A program made the translations under genes and the position numbers. Source: Heliocidaris tuberculata (lineage: Eukaryota; Echinodermata; Echinoidea; Camarodonta; Echinometridae). Taken from it: DNA of 64,000 nt. The stretch spans positions 15,119,629 through 15,183,628 of the forward strand of contig CM046838.1 of NCBI GenBank assembly GCA_025618425.1. The letters are read 5' to 3'. Position 1 is the first letter of the stretch; each line of letters begins with the position of its first letter. The notes under the pieces are model-generated. The model was given only the letters and a program-made list of their open reading frames with translations. It ran no database searches and was not told the origin of the DNA. Below, piece after piece: positions 1 to 10,382 of this stretch.

Positions 1-884
1 TTGTTTAAAAATAGCCCAACCAATGCAAAATGTGGGTAGGAAAATTCGGCATAGTTTGCTTGTTGAATGAACAGACTGCATAAAATATACCTCGAGTTCT
101 ATTGAAAATTGTCAGGGAGAACTTACTTTTTGGGGCCGATTATATCAGTATTCATTATGATGTGTAACTAAACTTGTAACACATTTACCAGTGCCCAAAC
201 AAGCTCATTACACGAGAAATACACAATGGAGTAAAAGCAAGATCAAAATCCAGGGTGTACCAAAAGTTTTGACCAGCACTCACTGTACATTGGACTTGCC
301 AACATAGAAATAATAAGATTTGAGCTGATTTGTTTTTCATGTATAATTTCCCAATTACATGTAATTCAAACTACATGAATCGATAGTGTTTTACTAAATT
401 GTTAGCAGTGTCCAGTGAATGGTGATGGGGGGGGGGGGTCATTTCAATGCAATTCTTCTTATTATTTCTTCTTCTTTTTTTTTTCAAAAAGCTCGATGAT
501 CCTGCACGGGCCCACATTCATTTCGCTCTATTGCATGTAGATCGTAACATAATTTTGAAGCATTGAGCTGTAACAATATTGTTCTGCGATTCTGTACCTT
601 CGGAATCATGGCATATGATTTTAAGATGATGTCAGCCATTTTGCAGAAACATGGGAGGGAGCAAAGTTCGAACCCACACAACAGGGCAGTATCAATAAGG
701 TATATTCCAAATTCAAGTTTCTCACCACATAAGAATGAATAAACATTGTACTGAATTCAGATTAAACAATTGTACTACAACAATCCCTCCCCCCCCCCAT
801 CCCCTACACACACGCACACGCACACACACCCACACCCCCCACACACACACACACGCACAAAACCTTTGTAACTTGGGGGGTAAC
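1..884. other. non-coding, no gene seen
   Basis: No convincing coding region on either strand. The stretch is AT-rich with a G run near 427-438, a T run near 473-484 and a C/CA-rich simple-sequence tract at about 786-858. Short open frames here lack codon structure or recognisable motifs. Confidence 0.6.
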
Positions 885-953
885 CTCGCTAGTCATAAGG
901 ACCGCTATCCATAACACGTGACTAAATGAATAGCGGTCCTTCTGAACAGCGAG
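885..953. mobile_element. short palindromic MITE, copy 1
   Basis: The two halves are inverted copies: CTCGCTAGTCATAAGG at the left pairs with CCTTCTGAACAGCGAG at the right, and ACCGCTATCCAT with AATGAATAGCGGT. It could form one long hairpin. A second member follows at 973. No coding capacity; superfamily not determined. Confidence 0.7.
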
Positions 954-972
954 TAAACCATAGATAAATTAC

Positions 973-1099
973 CTCGCTATTCATAAGGACATCCATTCAT
1001 AAGAACCACTATTCATAACTACTCATAAGGACCGCTATTCATAACGCGTATTAAATGAATAGCGGTTTTCTATGAATAGCGGTTGTTATGAACAGCGAG
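973..1099. mobile_element. short palindromic MITE, copy 2
   Basis: Begins CTCGCTATTCATAAGG and ends ATGAACAGCGAG, the same termini as the copy at 885-953. The internal unit (CCGCTATTCATAA and its complement) is repeated several times, so this copy looks internally expanded. It lies only 19 bp from copy 1 in a tandem arrangement. Confidence 0.7.
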
Positions 1100-1127
1100 C
1101 GGACCCCACTTTGGTGTCTATGGAGAC

Positions 1128-1560
1128 GAAGTTTGTTCCAATGCCATTTTGTCCAATATAAGCTCGTCTAATGTTATGTCAACTGCCTTTTCGTTCCTGT
1201 ATACACGTGGTCCAATAGCTTTGGTCATATCATCCTTTTAGTCTGATTTTTCTATGTCAGTTTGGTCTAATAGTCATTTCGCCAAGGATACATTTTTGCC
1301 ACGTGTTAAGCATTTGCTTTATTACCATTTCGTTTACTTGTAATTTTGGCTATTATTAAATCACGCAAATTGTCTAATAAAGCCCAATACTAAAATACTC
1401 ATTTAGTCCTTGCAATGTTTTGTCCATGGTTTAGCTTGTTTCAAATTCATTTTGTCTATTTCCGTTTGGTCGACATGCAACTTGTCTATTATCCATTCGG
1501 CCTAATTATCATTTTGCCTAATTACCGTTCAGTCTAATAACCCAAATCAGGCTACAAAAC
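1128..1560. repeat. degenerate minisatellite, roughly 20-bp unit
   Basis: Many imperfect repeats of a phrase close to CATTTTGTCTAATTACC, for example at about 1143, 1273, 1327, 1445, 1490 and 1510-1545. Variants replace TTTTG by TTTCG, TTTGG or TTCGG. No open frame is conserved. It is an old, strongly diverged tandem array. Confidence 0.6.
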
Positions 1561-1922
1561 AATTCGTATACTACCTACAAGTTTAAACCATTATTAGAGG
1601 TAATGGGCAGTGAAAAATATAGTGACATGGACCGTCTGATTATAGGACTCAATGATTTTAGGCTGTATGTACAGTATATGGGAAATGCACCACTCATAAA
1701 CCTGTACGATATATTTGAACATAATTATTCTGTATTATTCAGACCCTCAAAAGGTCTCATGTAACATGGGATATTAAAACGCCATTATATTTTGGAAAAT
1801 ACTTTGATAGATATAACTAAAAGAGGAATAAACAAACCAAAAAGAAAACAAGAACAGCCCCTGCAGATATCCCAATATGTCAAAACAGATGAACAAAATG
1901 TTCAGAAGATTTAGCTTAAAGG
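1561..1922. other. non-coding, no gene seen
   Basis: AT-rich sequence between the minisatellite and the half-copy repeat that follows. I see no open frame, RNA gene or clear repeat. Confidence 0.5.
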
Positions 1923-2340
1923 ATCTCCTAGTCAACACTGCAATGGAAATTTGTGTCAGTTTTTATATTTTTATAATGTACACCCATACCTCTTTCTTCT
2001 GACAAAATTTGGTCCATGGGTCTTAAGGGAATAAATTTGCCCAAATTTTTAGGGGCCGTCTGACAACTCATCCCGACGGAAATTCTTTCAGTTTTTGTGT
2101 TTTGGTAATGTATAGTCATATACCTTCCTTCTGACAAAGTTTGGCGCATAATATGGGTTGAAATCGACCCGACTTTCGGGCCCTTTGGGGGGGGGGGGGG
2201 TAGCTCTGGGAGCCAAATCCCGGCGGCTTCGTTCGAGCTGACAAGCTTTTTTTTTTTTAATGACATGGATGGTCTAAGTAACTTGAAGGGGTCAAATCTC
2301 ACATGTAAAATGGGGTGACTATTTCGGGACAGGCTCCTGG
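1923..2340. mobile_element. half copy of a foldback element (family F)
   Basis: This matches the right half of the element at 27289-28501, including the phrases CGACGGAAATT, TTCTGACAAAGTTTGG and TGAAATCGACC. It ends in the same terminal sequence, AAATGGGGTGACTATTTCGG followed by GACAGGCTCCTGG. The left half is missing. It carries G and T runs at 2188-2202 and 2249-2260. Non-autonomous, no coding. Confidence 0.7.
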
Positions 2341-2344
2341 TCTA

Positions 2345-3475
2345 CTACCAGAATATGATGATATACTTGGGTACCTCACCTCACTTCCCCATGATGATGA
2401 GGTGGTGATGGCTCGAATTTCAAATCTTTAAAAATCGAGCGGCTATTGGCATAATTATTATCCCTTTAAAATTCTGAGAGCTTGAAAAACTATATTATAA
2501 TGGACTCAATACAATGTATAATATACATTGTACAACCAATGCAAAAATCTTTCATATCAGTCCTGACATCTTGAGTTCACATGCCTGTTTATACAGAGAT
2601 TTTTTACCATAGTCAGGGAAGGATACTTTCGCAAATGACAATCAACGGAAACTTATTCATGAATAGATCGGCGTACGAGTGTCAGAAGAAAATGGGAAAT
2701 TTATTATTTTTTTATTTTTTTTTTAAAATCCTATACACGAGAGAGGGTGTCTTAGTATTTAGCGTGTTTGTGTAGATCTCATGATAGATAAGGTTGCGGT
2801 CTAGTGAATGTGTCTACGTGTGACATTGACTGAGTGCAGTTAAATGTAAGACTGAGTTTCGAGATGGGCGTGTGTGAGAGCCAGTATCATAAATGGTGTG
2901 TCGTGGAATTGCTACCAGAGCCTCGATATTTGATTCGGCGCCAGCAGATAAATTCTCCAGACGAGACACCGGTACTGCGGTATCCTTCATGCCAGAAACC
3001 TCATTTTCCTGCCATAAGACCAAATTTGTCGAGATAACTGTATTTACTGCAATTTGATTAGCTTGGTCATGAGGTTAAAACGACTATGGCTGTAATTTAA
3101 AATTATTTGGCACTGAAGTACTTATTTATACTATTACAAATGCCACAAAGTGTAGGATTTCTTTTTTAAGGAGAAAATGTTTCATTGTGAATTACTTCGT
3201 AGGTGTATTGGAATTAATTATGAACCAATTAACTCGAGAGGTTCGTGCACAAGCATTTAACTATCGTTCTCACGAATGTCGATCGATAAAGATAATGCTA
3301 TTCATGCAAATGCTTTAAAGCTTCATACACAGATTCTGAATTATATTCAAAGTAAAAAAAATTTATGGACTAATGATGTAATGTATATAGTACATTAGTA
3401 ATGAGGTTGATAAACATTAGAAATCTGAAGCATGTTGTGCTAGAAGGAACTTTATTTCTTTAACCAGTTTTTAAA
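2345..3475. other. non-coding, no gene seen
   Basis: No recognisable gene or RNA. The two overlapping short frames on opposite strands at 2814-3037 have no motif, no splice context and no length to support them. Confidence 0.5.
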
Positions 3476-3700
3476 GCTTTAAAGGAGAATGAAACTCAAG
3501 TAAAAAAAGCTGATAATCATGTTGAAAGCCGTCAGCTTGTTCAAAATATCTTGAAAATATTCCTATTTGATTGCTCAGTAAGGAGAACAATCTCTCTAAA
3601 CTTTACAGATTCCTTGCTAGATATTAAACCATGGGGGCTGCCATTTTGAAAAACTGTGATGTCATAGTAGTACATGTCCATTTACCTGAACACAGTGGAT
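3476..3700. mobile_element. one end of a TTAA-type MITE
   Basis: Begins TTAAAGGAGAATGAAAC, the same terminus as the complete element at 32810-33392, which is flanked by TTAA on both sides. I could not find the matching right end, so this copy is truncated or has an unrecognised boundary. Confidence 0.5.
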
Positions 3701-4034
3701 ATGGTGTTGCATAAGAAATAACTATTCTACAACTAAAGCCACCAATGCTAAATGGCAGCCATTTTGGTACCCCAACTCTCGCACAGATGATGTTGTGTGG
3801 AGCAGTTGTATGTAGGCCTTTGTCACTTCTTTGAATAATTTACAAACCTTTGTCTGACCAAGCAACAACTTGTGTATGCCAAATCCTGCTTAACGAAAGA
3901 AACTGCCTCACCTATGAAACAGCTGAAGCAAATATCTTGACACATCCCCGCCCCCCCCCCCCTTTTTGTGTGTGTTTAATAAGAAGGTGAATAATTTATT
4001 TTGCCTCCTCTATACACTGCATATAATTTGGACC

Positions 4035-4270
4035 AATAGGCCGGTTTACTAAGTTATTCAAATTTATGGATGTTTCTTTCCGGAGGACCTAGTGACCAGG
4101 TATTCCACTAACCTGTTATTAATAAATGGACTACAATATTAGGAATCCAGTTTGCATACATTACTTGTTGCTATGTCGGGCAAGCATCGGGCAAGCTTTC
4201 AGGTTGTCAAGAACAACCTTTGTTTAAAAAGCATGCATAAAATTTGAATATGTTAGTAAACCGGCCTATT
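4035..4270. mobile_element. TIR element, AATAGGCCGGTTTACTAA ends
   Basis: Terminal inverted repeats AATAGGCCGGTTTACTAA and TTAGTAAACCGGCCTATT bound 236 bp without coding capacity. The interior (phrases AAATTTATGGATGTTTC and GCATACATTACTTGTTGC) recurs in reverse orientation at 53688-54152 inside an ALG14 intron, where the copy is longer and interrupted by a pogo-like MITE. Confidence 0.7.
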
Positions 4271-4941
4271 GCATTATCATGATTATCAAAATATGTATTG
4301 TAGTTACTATCCTTCTACTACATGCATTTTATTTCTATTTTTTGTTTCAGTTAGAGGGATATTTGATGTATTCCTATATACCTAAAATATTGTTTTGATA
4401 AAGTAATCAGCTCTTTCGGTACGATTTTCGACACATGTTATTCTTTATCACTTATAGTCATACCATACAGTTCTGTGTTTGATACCAAAACAGCACTACA
4501 GGTTGTAAAAAAAGGTTTTCTGCTTGATGCAGCTGGATACTTTATGATCATATTGATATTGATTGATTTCCTCAAATGGAATAAAATGACATGAAAAGGG
4601 GATGACAAAACAATAAAAAAGTATAAAATTTTTAAGGGGGGCTTCTGTACCCCCACATCAACAAGAATAGTGGTCCAAATAAAAATTCTGCACCCGAGCC
4701 TTTTGTAAATGGTGCAATTCCACAGAAATCATAAAAATTATCGATAACCCCATAAATATTTATGCTAACATTACATATTTAGTATCAAACAAAGGAGCTG
4801 AATGAGTTCTTTATTTTGATTGGTGAATCAAAAGGTTTGAAGTACATTTACGCATAATTTTCTTCTAAAAATGACTTTCGGGAAAAATTTGGCGACAAAA
4901 TTAATATTGTGGTCAAAATATCCTTGATATATTTGGGTCAC

Positions 4942-5015
4942 TTTATAATAATAATAATAGCCACATATATAGCGCTCATATCCGTCACACAGTGACGCTC
5001 ATGGCGCTTAGACAT
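4942..5015 (-). mobile_element. SINE/LINE 3' tail fragment
   Basis: Read on the - strand this is a segment with GCGCTATATATGTGG followed by an ATT run. It resembles the GGCGCTATATAAAT plus (ATT)n tail of the LINE ending at 13683. Only the tail region is recognisable. Confidence 0.55.
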
Positions 5016-5745
5016 TATTACCCTGGTTATATATAATTAAGCATTCAGAGCATTATGTCAAGAAAGTATTCAGAGAATTGCTAAAACTTTGCTCCCAATG
5101 AATATGACATTTTTTTTTGACAATGTGAAAACCTCAGTCTTGACTTTTGAGCTGTATATATGAACAATAAAAAGTGTCAATTTTTTTAACATCTATATAG
5201 TTTGAATCATTCGAAGCTTACCTGTGCTAAGGATTTCTATGTAGTTATCATATTCCACGATAACAAGTGATCTGTCTTAAGCCACTCTCGTGAATCGTCC
5301 GGGTCCAGTGGGGTCCACTCAGTTTTCGCTGCTATATCTGAACCAAAATATGGAATGAGCAATCGCTTAACACGGTGTCCTGTGGTTGATGATTGAAAAC
5401 CGAATATGTGCTATTGCTTGCAACAGTCCTAGTTATTAATGAAATGTTTGGATTTATACTAGTTCATTGTTTGATCCTGGTATGCAATTGTTCTCGTCAT
5501 GTATAGCATGATCTGGTGAGTATGCCTAACCCCTCCAGCACTAACTCTGACAAGATCCTGATGATTTTGCCGCTGTGCATGCTCTGATAGCCAGCAAATT
5601 TACCTCTTTGTACCATCATTCTTACATGTGGAAATTATACGTTATTGTTAGACCTGGATCTTCCGCACCAGACAATAATCACAGCTCAGAGTTTCGCATA
5701 TTTTAACTCGATATTGTTTAGAAGAGTTTTAGCCTTTGGGGGCAG
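5016..5745. other. non-coding, no gene seen
   Basis: No open frame, RNA gene or clear repeat was recognised in this stretch. Confidence 0.45.
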
Positions 5746-7489
5746 GCGCGTAGCCAGGGGGCGGTGGGGGCGGCCCCCCCCCCCCCCCCAACAACAAAAA
5801 AACGCCAACTAAAAAAGAAAATTAAAAGGCAGGAAAATTGGGAGAAAAACATAAAAAGGTGCTGCGAGCCGTTATCTTTCTCTCAAAACGTCAAAGTTTT
5901 CGCACTACGCGCGGGAAGGGTGAAACTCTCCCTCCCTCCGCCCACCCTTGTTACATACAGTGCAGCATTGCATCCAAATAATTGAAACGCAGTCAGGGCG
6001 TCGAAATAAATTTTTTGTCTTAAAAAAAAAGTGGTAACGAGCCATTATCTACCTCTCAAATTTGCTAATCAATGTCAAAGCTTTCGTGTTTCTCATGGGA
6101 AGGGGGAACCTCCCCCCCCCCCTTTTCTCTCTCTCTCTCTCTCTCTGCGCCCACCCCTGTTACATACAGTGCAGTATGGCATCCAAATAACTGAAAAGCA
6201 GTCAGGGCGTCGAACTAACATTCCGCCTACAAAAAGGTGCTACGAAGTGTTATCTTTCTCTCAAATTTGCTAAAAACGTCAGAGTTTTCGCGCTTTGTGC
6301 GGGAATGGGGAAACCCCTACGCCCACCTACCTGTTACATATAGTGCAGCATTGCGTCCAAATAACTGAAAAGCAGCAGGGTATCAAACTAACTTTCCACC
6401 TTTAAAAAAAGGTGCTACGAAGTGTTATCTTTCTCTCAAATTTCCTCAAACGTCAGAGCTTTCGCGCTTTGCGCGGGAAGAGGATACTCCCCCTTACTAC
6501 GCCCGTCCCTGTTACATACAGTGCAGTATTGCGTCCAAATAATTGAAAAGCAGTCAGGGCGTCGAATTGACTTTCCGCCTAAAAAAAGGTGCTACGAGCC
6601 GTTATATTTCTCTCAAATTTGCTAAAAACGTCAGAGTTTTCGCGCTTTGTGCGGGAATGGGGAAACCCCTACGCCCATCTACCTGTTACATATAGTGCAG
6701 CATTGCGTCCAAATAACTGAAAAGCAGCAGGGTATCAAACTAACTTTCCGCCTTTAAAAAAAGGTGCTGCGAAGTGTTATCTTTCTCTCAAATTTCCTCA
6801 AACGTCAGAGTTTTCGCGCTTTGCGCGGGAAGGGGGAAATTCCTCCTCCCTGCACCCACCCCTGTTACATACAGAGCAGCATTGAGTCCAAATAATTGGA
6901 AAGCAGGCAGGGCGTCGAATTAATTTTTTTTTTTTGCCTAAAAAAAGGATGCTATACAAGCCATTATCTATCTCTCAAATTTGCTCAAATTTCAAAGCTT
7001 TTGCGCTTCACTTGGGAAGGGGGAAACTCCCCCCCCCCCCCCCCCCCCTGCGCCCATCCCTGTTACATACAGTGCAGCATTGCTTTCAAATAACTGAAAA
7101 GCAGTTAGGGCATCGAATTAACTTTCCGCCTAAATAAATATGCTGCGAGCCGTTATATTTCTCTCCAATTTGCTAAATCGTCAGAGTTTTCGAGCTTCGT
7201 GCGGCAAGGGGGCACTCCCCTTCCCTGCGCCCACCCCTGTTACATAAAATGCAGCAATGCGTCCAAATAATTGAAAAGCAGTCAGGGCGTCGAACTAACT
7301 TCCCGCCTTAAAAAAAAAGGTGCTACGAGCCGTGATCTTTCTCTCAAATCTGCTTAAACGTCAAAGCTTTCGCGCCCTGGGCGGGAAGGAGGAATCTCTT
7401 CCCTCCCTGCACCCACCCCACCCCCTGGTTTCGCACGTTTCGTGCGCTTACATCTGCCCCCTTAAAATTAAATCCTAGCTGCGCGGTTG
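5746..7489. mobile_element. TIR-like element with internal 177-bp tandem array
   Basis: The left end GGCGCGTAGCCAGG is mirrored by CCTAGCTGCGCGG at the right. Between them lie about nine tandem units. The landmark TTACATACAGTGCAG (or a variant) recurs at about 5951, 6160, 6334, 6512, 6686, 6865, 7063 and 7240, usually 174-179 bp apart; longer intervals are explained by CT or C-run expansion. The units near 6245 and 6600 are nearly identical, as are those after them, which points to duplication of a two-unit block. Open frames across the units are by-products of the repetition. Confidence 0.7.
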
Positions 7490-7604
7490 TTTTAGGAGTA
7501 AGCTTTTGATCTGTCCTCAGCATGTTCCGCATTCCTCTGACGAAATAAACAACAAAAATTACTATGAATGGGATCACAGAGGCTTTCCTTGCACATTGAT
7601 GAAT

Positions 7605-7868
7605 AAAATTGGTATTGGTATTGGTACTGGTACTGGTACTGGTACTGGTATTGGTATTGGTATTGCTATTGCTATTGGTATTGGTATTGGTATTGGTATT
7701 GGTATTGGTATTGGTTTCGGTATTGGTATTGGTATTGGTATTGGTATTGGTATTGGTATTGGTATTGGTTTCGGTATTGGTATTGGTATTGGTATTGGTA
7801 TTGGTATTGGTATTGGTATTGGTACTGGTACTGGTATTGGTATTGGTATTGGTATTGGTGTAGGTGGT
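7605..7868. repeat. hexanucleotide microsatellite (TTGGTA)n
   Basis: About 43 copies of TTGGTA, with variants TACTGG and TTTCGG interspersed. The unit keeps every frame open on both strands (Gly-Ile or Val-Leu repeats one way, Thr-Asn the other), so the long apparent proteins overlapping it are artefacts. Confidence 0.95.
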
Positions 7869-8737
7869 TGATGTTGTTTCTTGTTTTCTAACTAGCGGGC
7901 CGCGGCCTCCGCCTCCCCTGGATCCACCTAGTGATCCTGTTGGTAGAATTAGTGTACAGGGATAGGGTATACAAGTGCACATCATGAAAGAGAGGGATCT
8001 TGTGAATGTTTCAGGGGGTGAAATCGCATAATAGTCATGATAGTATACGGTACGGGATAGTAGATGTGCCACTCTTATGGGCCGCTTTTTTGCAAAAACG
8101 TGAAATCCCAAACACGGGCCTAGTTTTGAAACCAATTATACTATTGTCCAGAAAGAGACTACAGCGTACGAGACCGGCAAAAATAGTCAGTTTTGACGAA
8201 CTGCCAAATTAAAACAAATAACAACAACAACAACGACAATGTCGGTCTTTCGGGCCTTTTAAAAGTTAACTTAGGGTTCATGAGACCGACATCGGTCTAC
8301 TGAGCTGTCGGTTTCAGAGGCCGTCGGTCTTGAACGGTGTCAGTCTACTGAGATGTCCTTCTCCCCACCCCGAACAATGTCGATCTACAGATCTAAAATA
8401 TATATTCAACTATATGCCATTGTACATGCACACTCCCCTCCCCGGCCCCCACTGACGACGTGACGTGAACGTGGTTACACGATGGTTCGAAGTAAGCCCT
8501 TTTAATAGGTTTCCCCAAATTTTGTATATACTTATGCATTTACTTTAATTACTGGAAAATAGTTATTATATTATGTATTACTCTTAGTATTATGTCATTT
8601 GATGTACATGCTTATACATGTATTTTGCTTCTCATTGTACATACATTATGTAAACTGAATGTGGAAACAAATCTAATCAAATCAAATCAAAATAGGCTTT
8701 TATTCAATTTGTTATTTATATAGGAAGTCCTGTTGTA
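7869..8737. other. non-coding, no gene seen
   Basis: Contains a few short direct repeats of GTCGGTCTACTGAG near 8290-8360 and an AATCAAATC run at about 8670-8690 that may be the tail of an old LINE. No supported gene. Confidence 0.45.
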
Positions 8738-9040
8738 CACTGTAAAAAATATTACATATAACTGTAAAACTACAGGTTTTTTAGCCCTTGAAATTACAAG
8801 TTATTGCCCTTATTTCTATTTTACAGTCTTTTCCTGTAAAACAACCATGACAACAGCAAGTTTGTTGGTTGACCGGAAATCAGCATATTATATTTACATA
8901 ATTTTATTGTAAATATATGCTGATTTCCGGTTTAAAAACAAACAAAAAACAAAAACAAACAAAAACGGGAAAAGCGGGGAATCCCGGCATCCTGACTGCT
9001 AGGAAATTCCCGTGAAAAAACGGCAATTTTTTTTACAGTG
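8738..9040. mobile_element. TA-flanked MITE, CACTGTAA family (copy A)
   Basis: Starts CACTGTAAAAAA and ends TTTTTTACAGTG, with TA on both sides, a target duplication typical of Tc1/mariner-like elements. It is 303 bp without coding capacity. The interior includes a hairpin built on CCGGAAATCAGCATAT and its complement. Copies B (9369) and C (13700) share interior sequence in the opposite orientation. Confidence 0.85.
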
Positions 9041-9368
9041 TACCCTTTTGACATCTTAACCTGCATGTAAGTTTTTGTATGATTATCAGATATCATTGAA
9101 ACTTGGCCATCGTATTTAGAATCACTTTCCACACATGTTGATACCAACCAAACCTATATACCTCATTTACTGTTGTCATGGCAACCGTCTGTCTCCATAC
9201 AAAAAACATGGTTTTGAGAAGTTTTTAATATTTTGGGGTGAAAATTGATTCAGTTTTTAAACTTAAGTTATAGTATGTGTTTGATATATTCAGACAGTAG
9301 ATAGATAATGTATATCTCTTTGTTGTATATCTCTTTGTTGTATATCAACACCGTTTTGATAATGGTTA
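9041..9368. other. non-coding spacer
   Basis: No gene or repeat boundary recognised between the two TA-flanked MITEs. A short duplication TGTATATCTCTTTG occurs near 9311-9340. Confidence 0.5.
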
Positions 9369-9371
9369 CAC

Positions 9372-9409
<38 letters not shown>

Positions 9410-9760
9410 GTTTTTTCACGGGAAATGTCCTGGCAGTCAGGATGCCGGGAATGCCCGTTTTTCCACAGTACATGAAAAAATACAGATTTCCGTTTTTGGT
9501 TAAATAGTGGAAACTTTAATTTCTAACAGGAAAATCTATGTAAATTAAAACGGAACCATGGACACGATTTGTAATTTAACAGGGTAACTTGTTAAAATAT
9601 GAGAAAATGGTTTTTAAACAGTGTTTTATGTCGGGCGATTGTAAATATATGCTGATATCCGGTAAACCAACAAACTTGCTGTTGCTTTACAGGAAAAAGA
9701 CTGTAAAATTGAAATAAAAGGGCCAGAAAGTCTGTAGTTTTAAAGTTATTTTTTACAGTG
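9369..9760. mobile_element. TA-flanked MITE, CACTGTAA family (copy B)
   Basis: Starts CACTGTAAAAAA (extended into a long A run) and ends TTTTTTACAGTG, flanked by TA. It is 392 bp and inverted relative to copy A. It shares TGCTGATATCCGG, CAACAAACTTGCTGTTG and the terminal block with copies A and C. Confidence 0.85.
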
Positions 9761-9846
9761 TAACCAATCCTGCTTTAACTTATCCTATTTTTTATCTTAC
9801 TCTATCCTATCCTAGACCTATCCTATCCTGTTAGTTCAACCTAGTG

Positions 9847-9890
9847 TTTGTGTGTGTGTGTGCGTGTGGGTGGGTGTGTGTGTGTGTGTA
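9847..9890. repeat. (GT)n microsatellite
   Basis: A TG-rich tract with TGCG and TGGG interruptions. It abuts the 3' side of the - strand SINE-like element that follows. Confidence 0.9.
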
Positions 9891-10052
9891 ATTGGATTTT
9901 TACAGACGTGTATCAATCAGATAATGATTATTTACGTCTGGGGACCGACCTTTAACGTCACCATGACTCAGTTTCGAACCTGGGTCCGCTGAATCAGTTT
10001 ATAACTTCCACTGTTAGCTGGATTACAGGCGCACGCCACAACGCCCTGTTCA
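9891..10052 (-). mobile_element. SINE-like element with 7SL-like head
   Basis: On the - strand the element begins near 10052 with GGGCGTTGTGGCGTGCGCC followed by TGTAATCCAGCTA. By eye this matches the 5' Alu domain of 7SL (SRP) RNA at about 27 of 33 positions. Downstream are GGACCCAGG and GGTTCGAAACTGAG, which fit the 7SL/Alu second block and a pol III B box. The body then diverges and ends near the GT microsatellite. It is too short to be a full SRP RNA. An Alu contaminant is excluded because the sequence departs from Alu soon after the first block. The alternative is a truncated SRP RNA pseudogene. Confidence 0.5.
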
Positions 10053-10382
10053 ATCTAGTACAATCTCTTATATACCCCTTACAGTTTTTTATGCCTCTGA
10101 TGACAGTTATAGTAAATCGGGCAACCCCAAACCATACGCTACTGAAAATTCATGAACTATTCCACCTGAATGAGCGCCTAACAGGCAGCACATTTACTTG
10201 CTCTCTTAGTCATTTGACATTTTTGTGTGTTAACGTTGTCGCAAAGGCCTATTCTTTGTAACATCTCATGTGTCATCACCTACCGACCTTGGAGGATATA
10301 ATTTGAGAGGTTTGATGCTGTAGATTTTATGTAGTTATATGTTTGATATTTTTGTTCTTACTTGTTTGGGTTTTCTTCATCC
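10053..10382. other. possible 5' untranslated region of the LINE
   Basis: No gene seen. The 5' boundary of the LINE could not be set, so part of this stretch may be its 5' UTR. Confidence 0.35.

Noticed and set aside
2814..3037. Two overlapping short frames on opposite strands
   Set aside because: No splice signals, start context or recognisable domain; lengths are expected by chance.
5746..7489. CRISPR array
   Set aside because: Units are 177 bp without unique spacers, in a eukaryotic context.
7605..7868. Interstitial telomere repeat
   Set aside because: The unit TTGGTA differs from the animal telomere TTAGGG.
7344..8135. 263-codon - strand frame with a Thr-Asn-rich centre
   Set aside because: It is open only because the TTGGTA repeat has no stop in any frame; opposite-strand frames are equally long and the flanks have no motif.
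9891..10052. Human Alu contamination
   Set aside because: It matches only the first 7SL-like block and then diverges from Alu; the surrounding DNA is continuous with the rest of the window.
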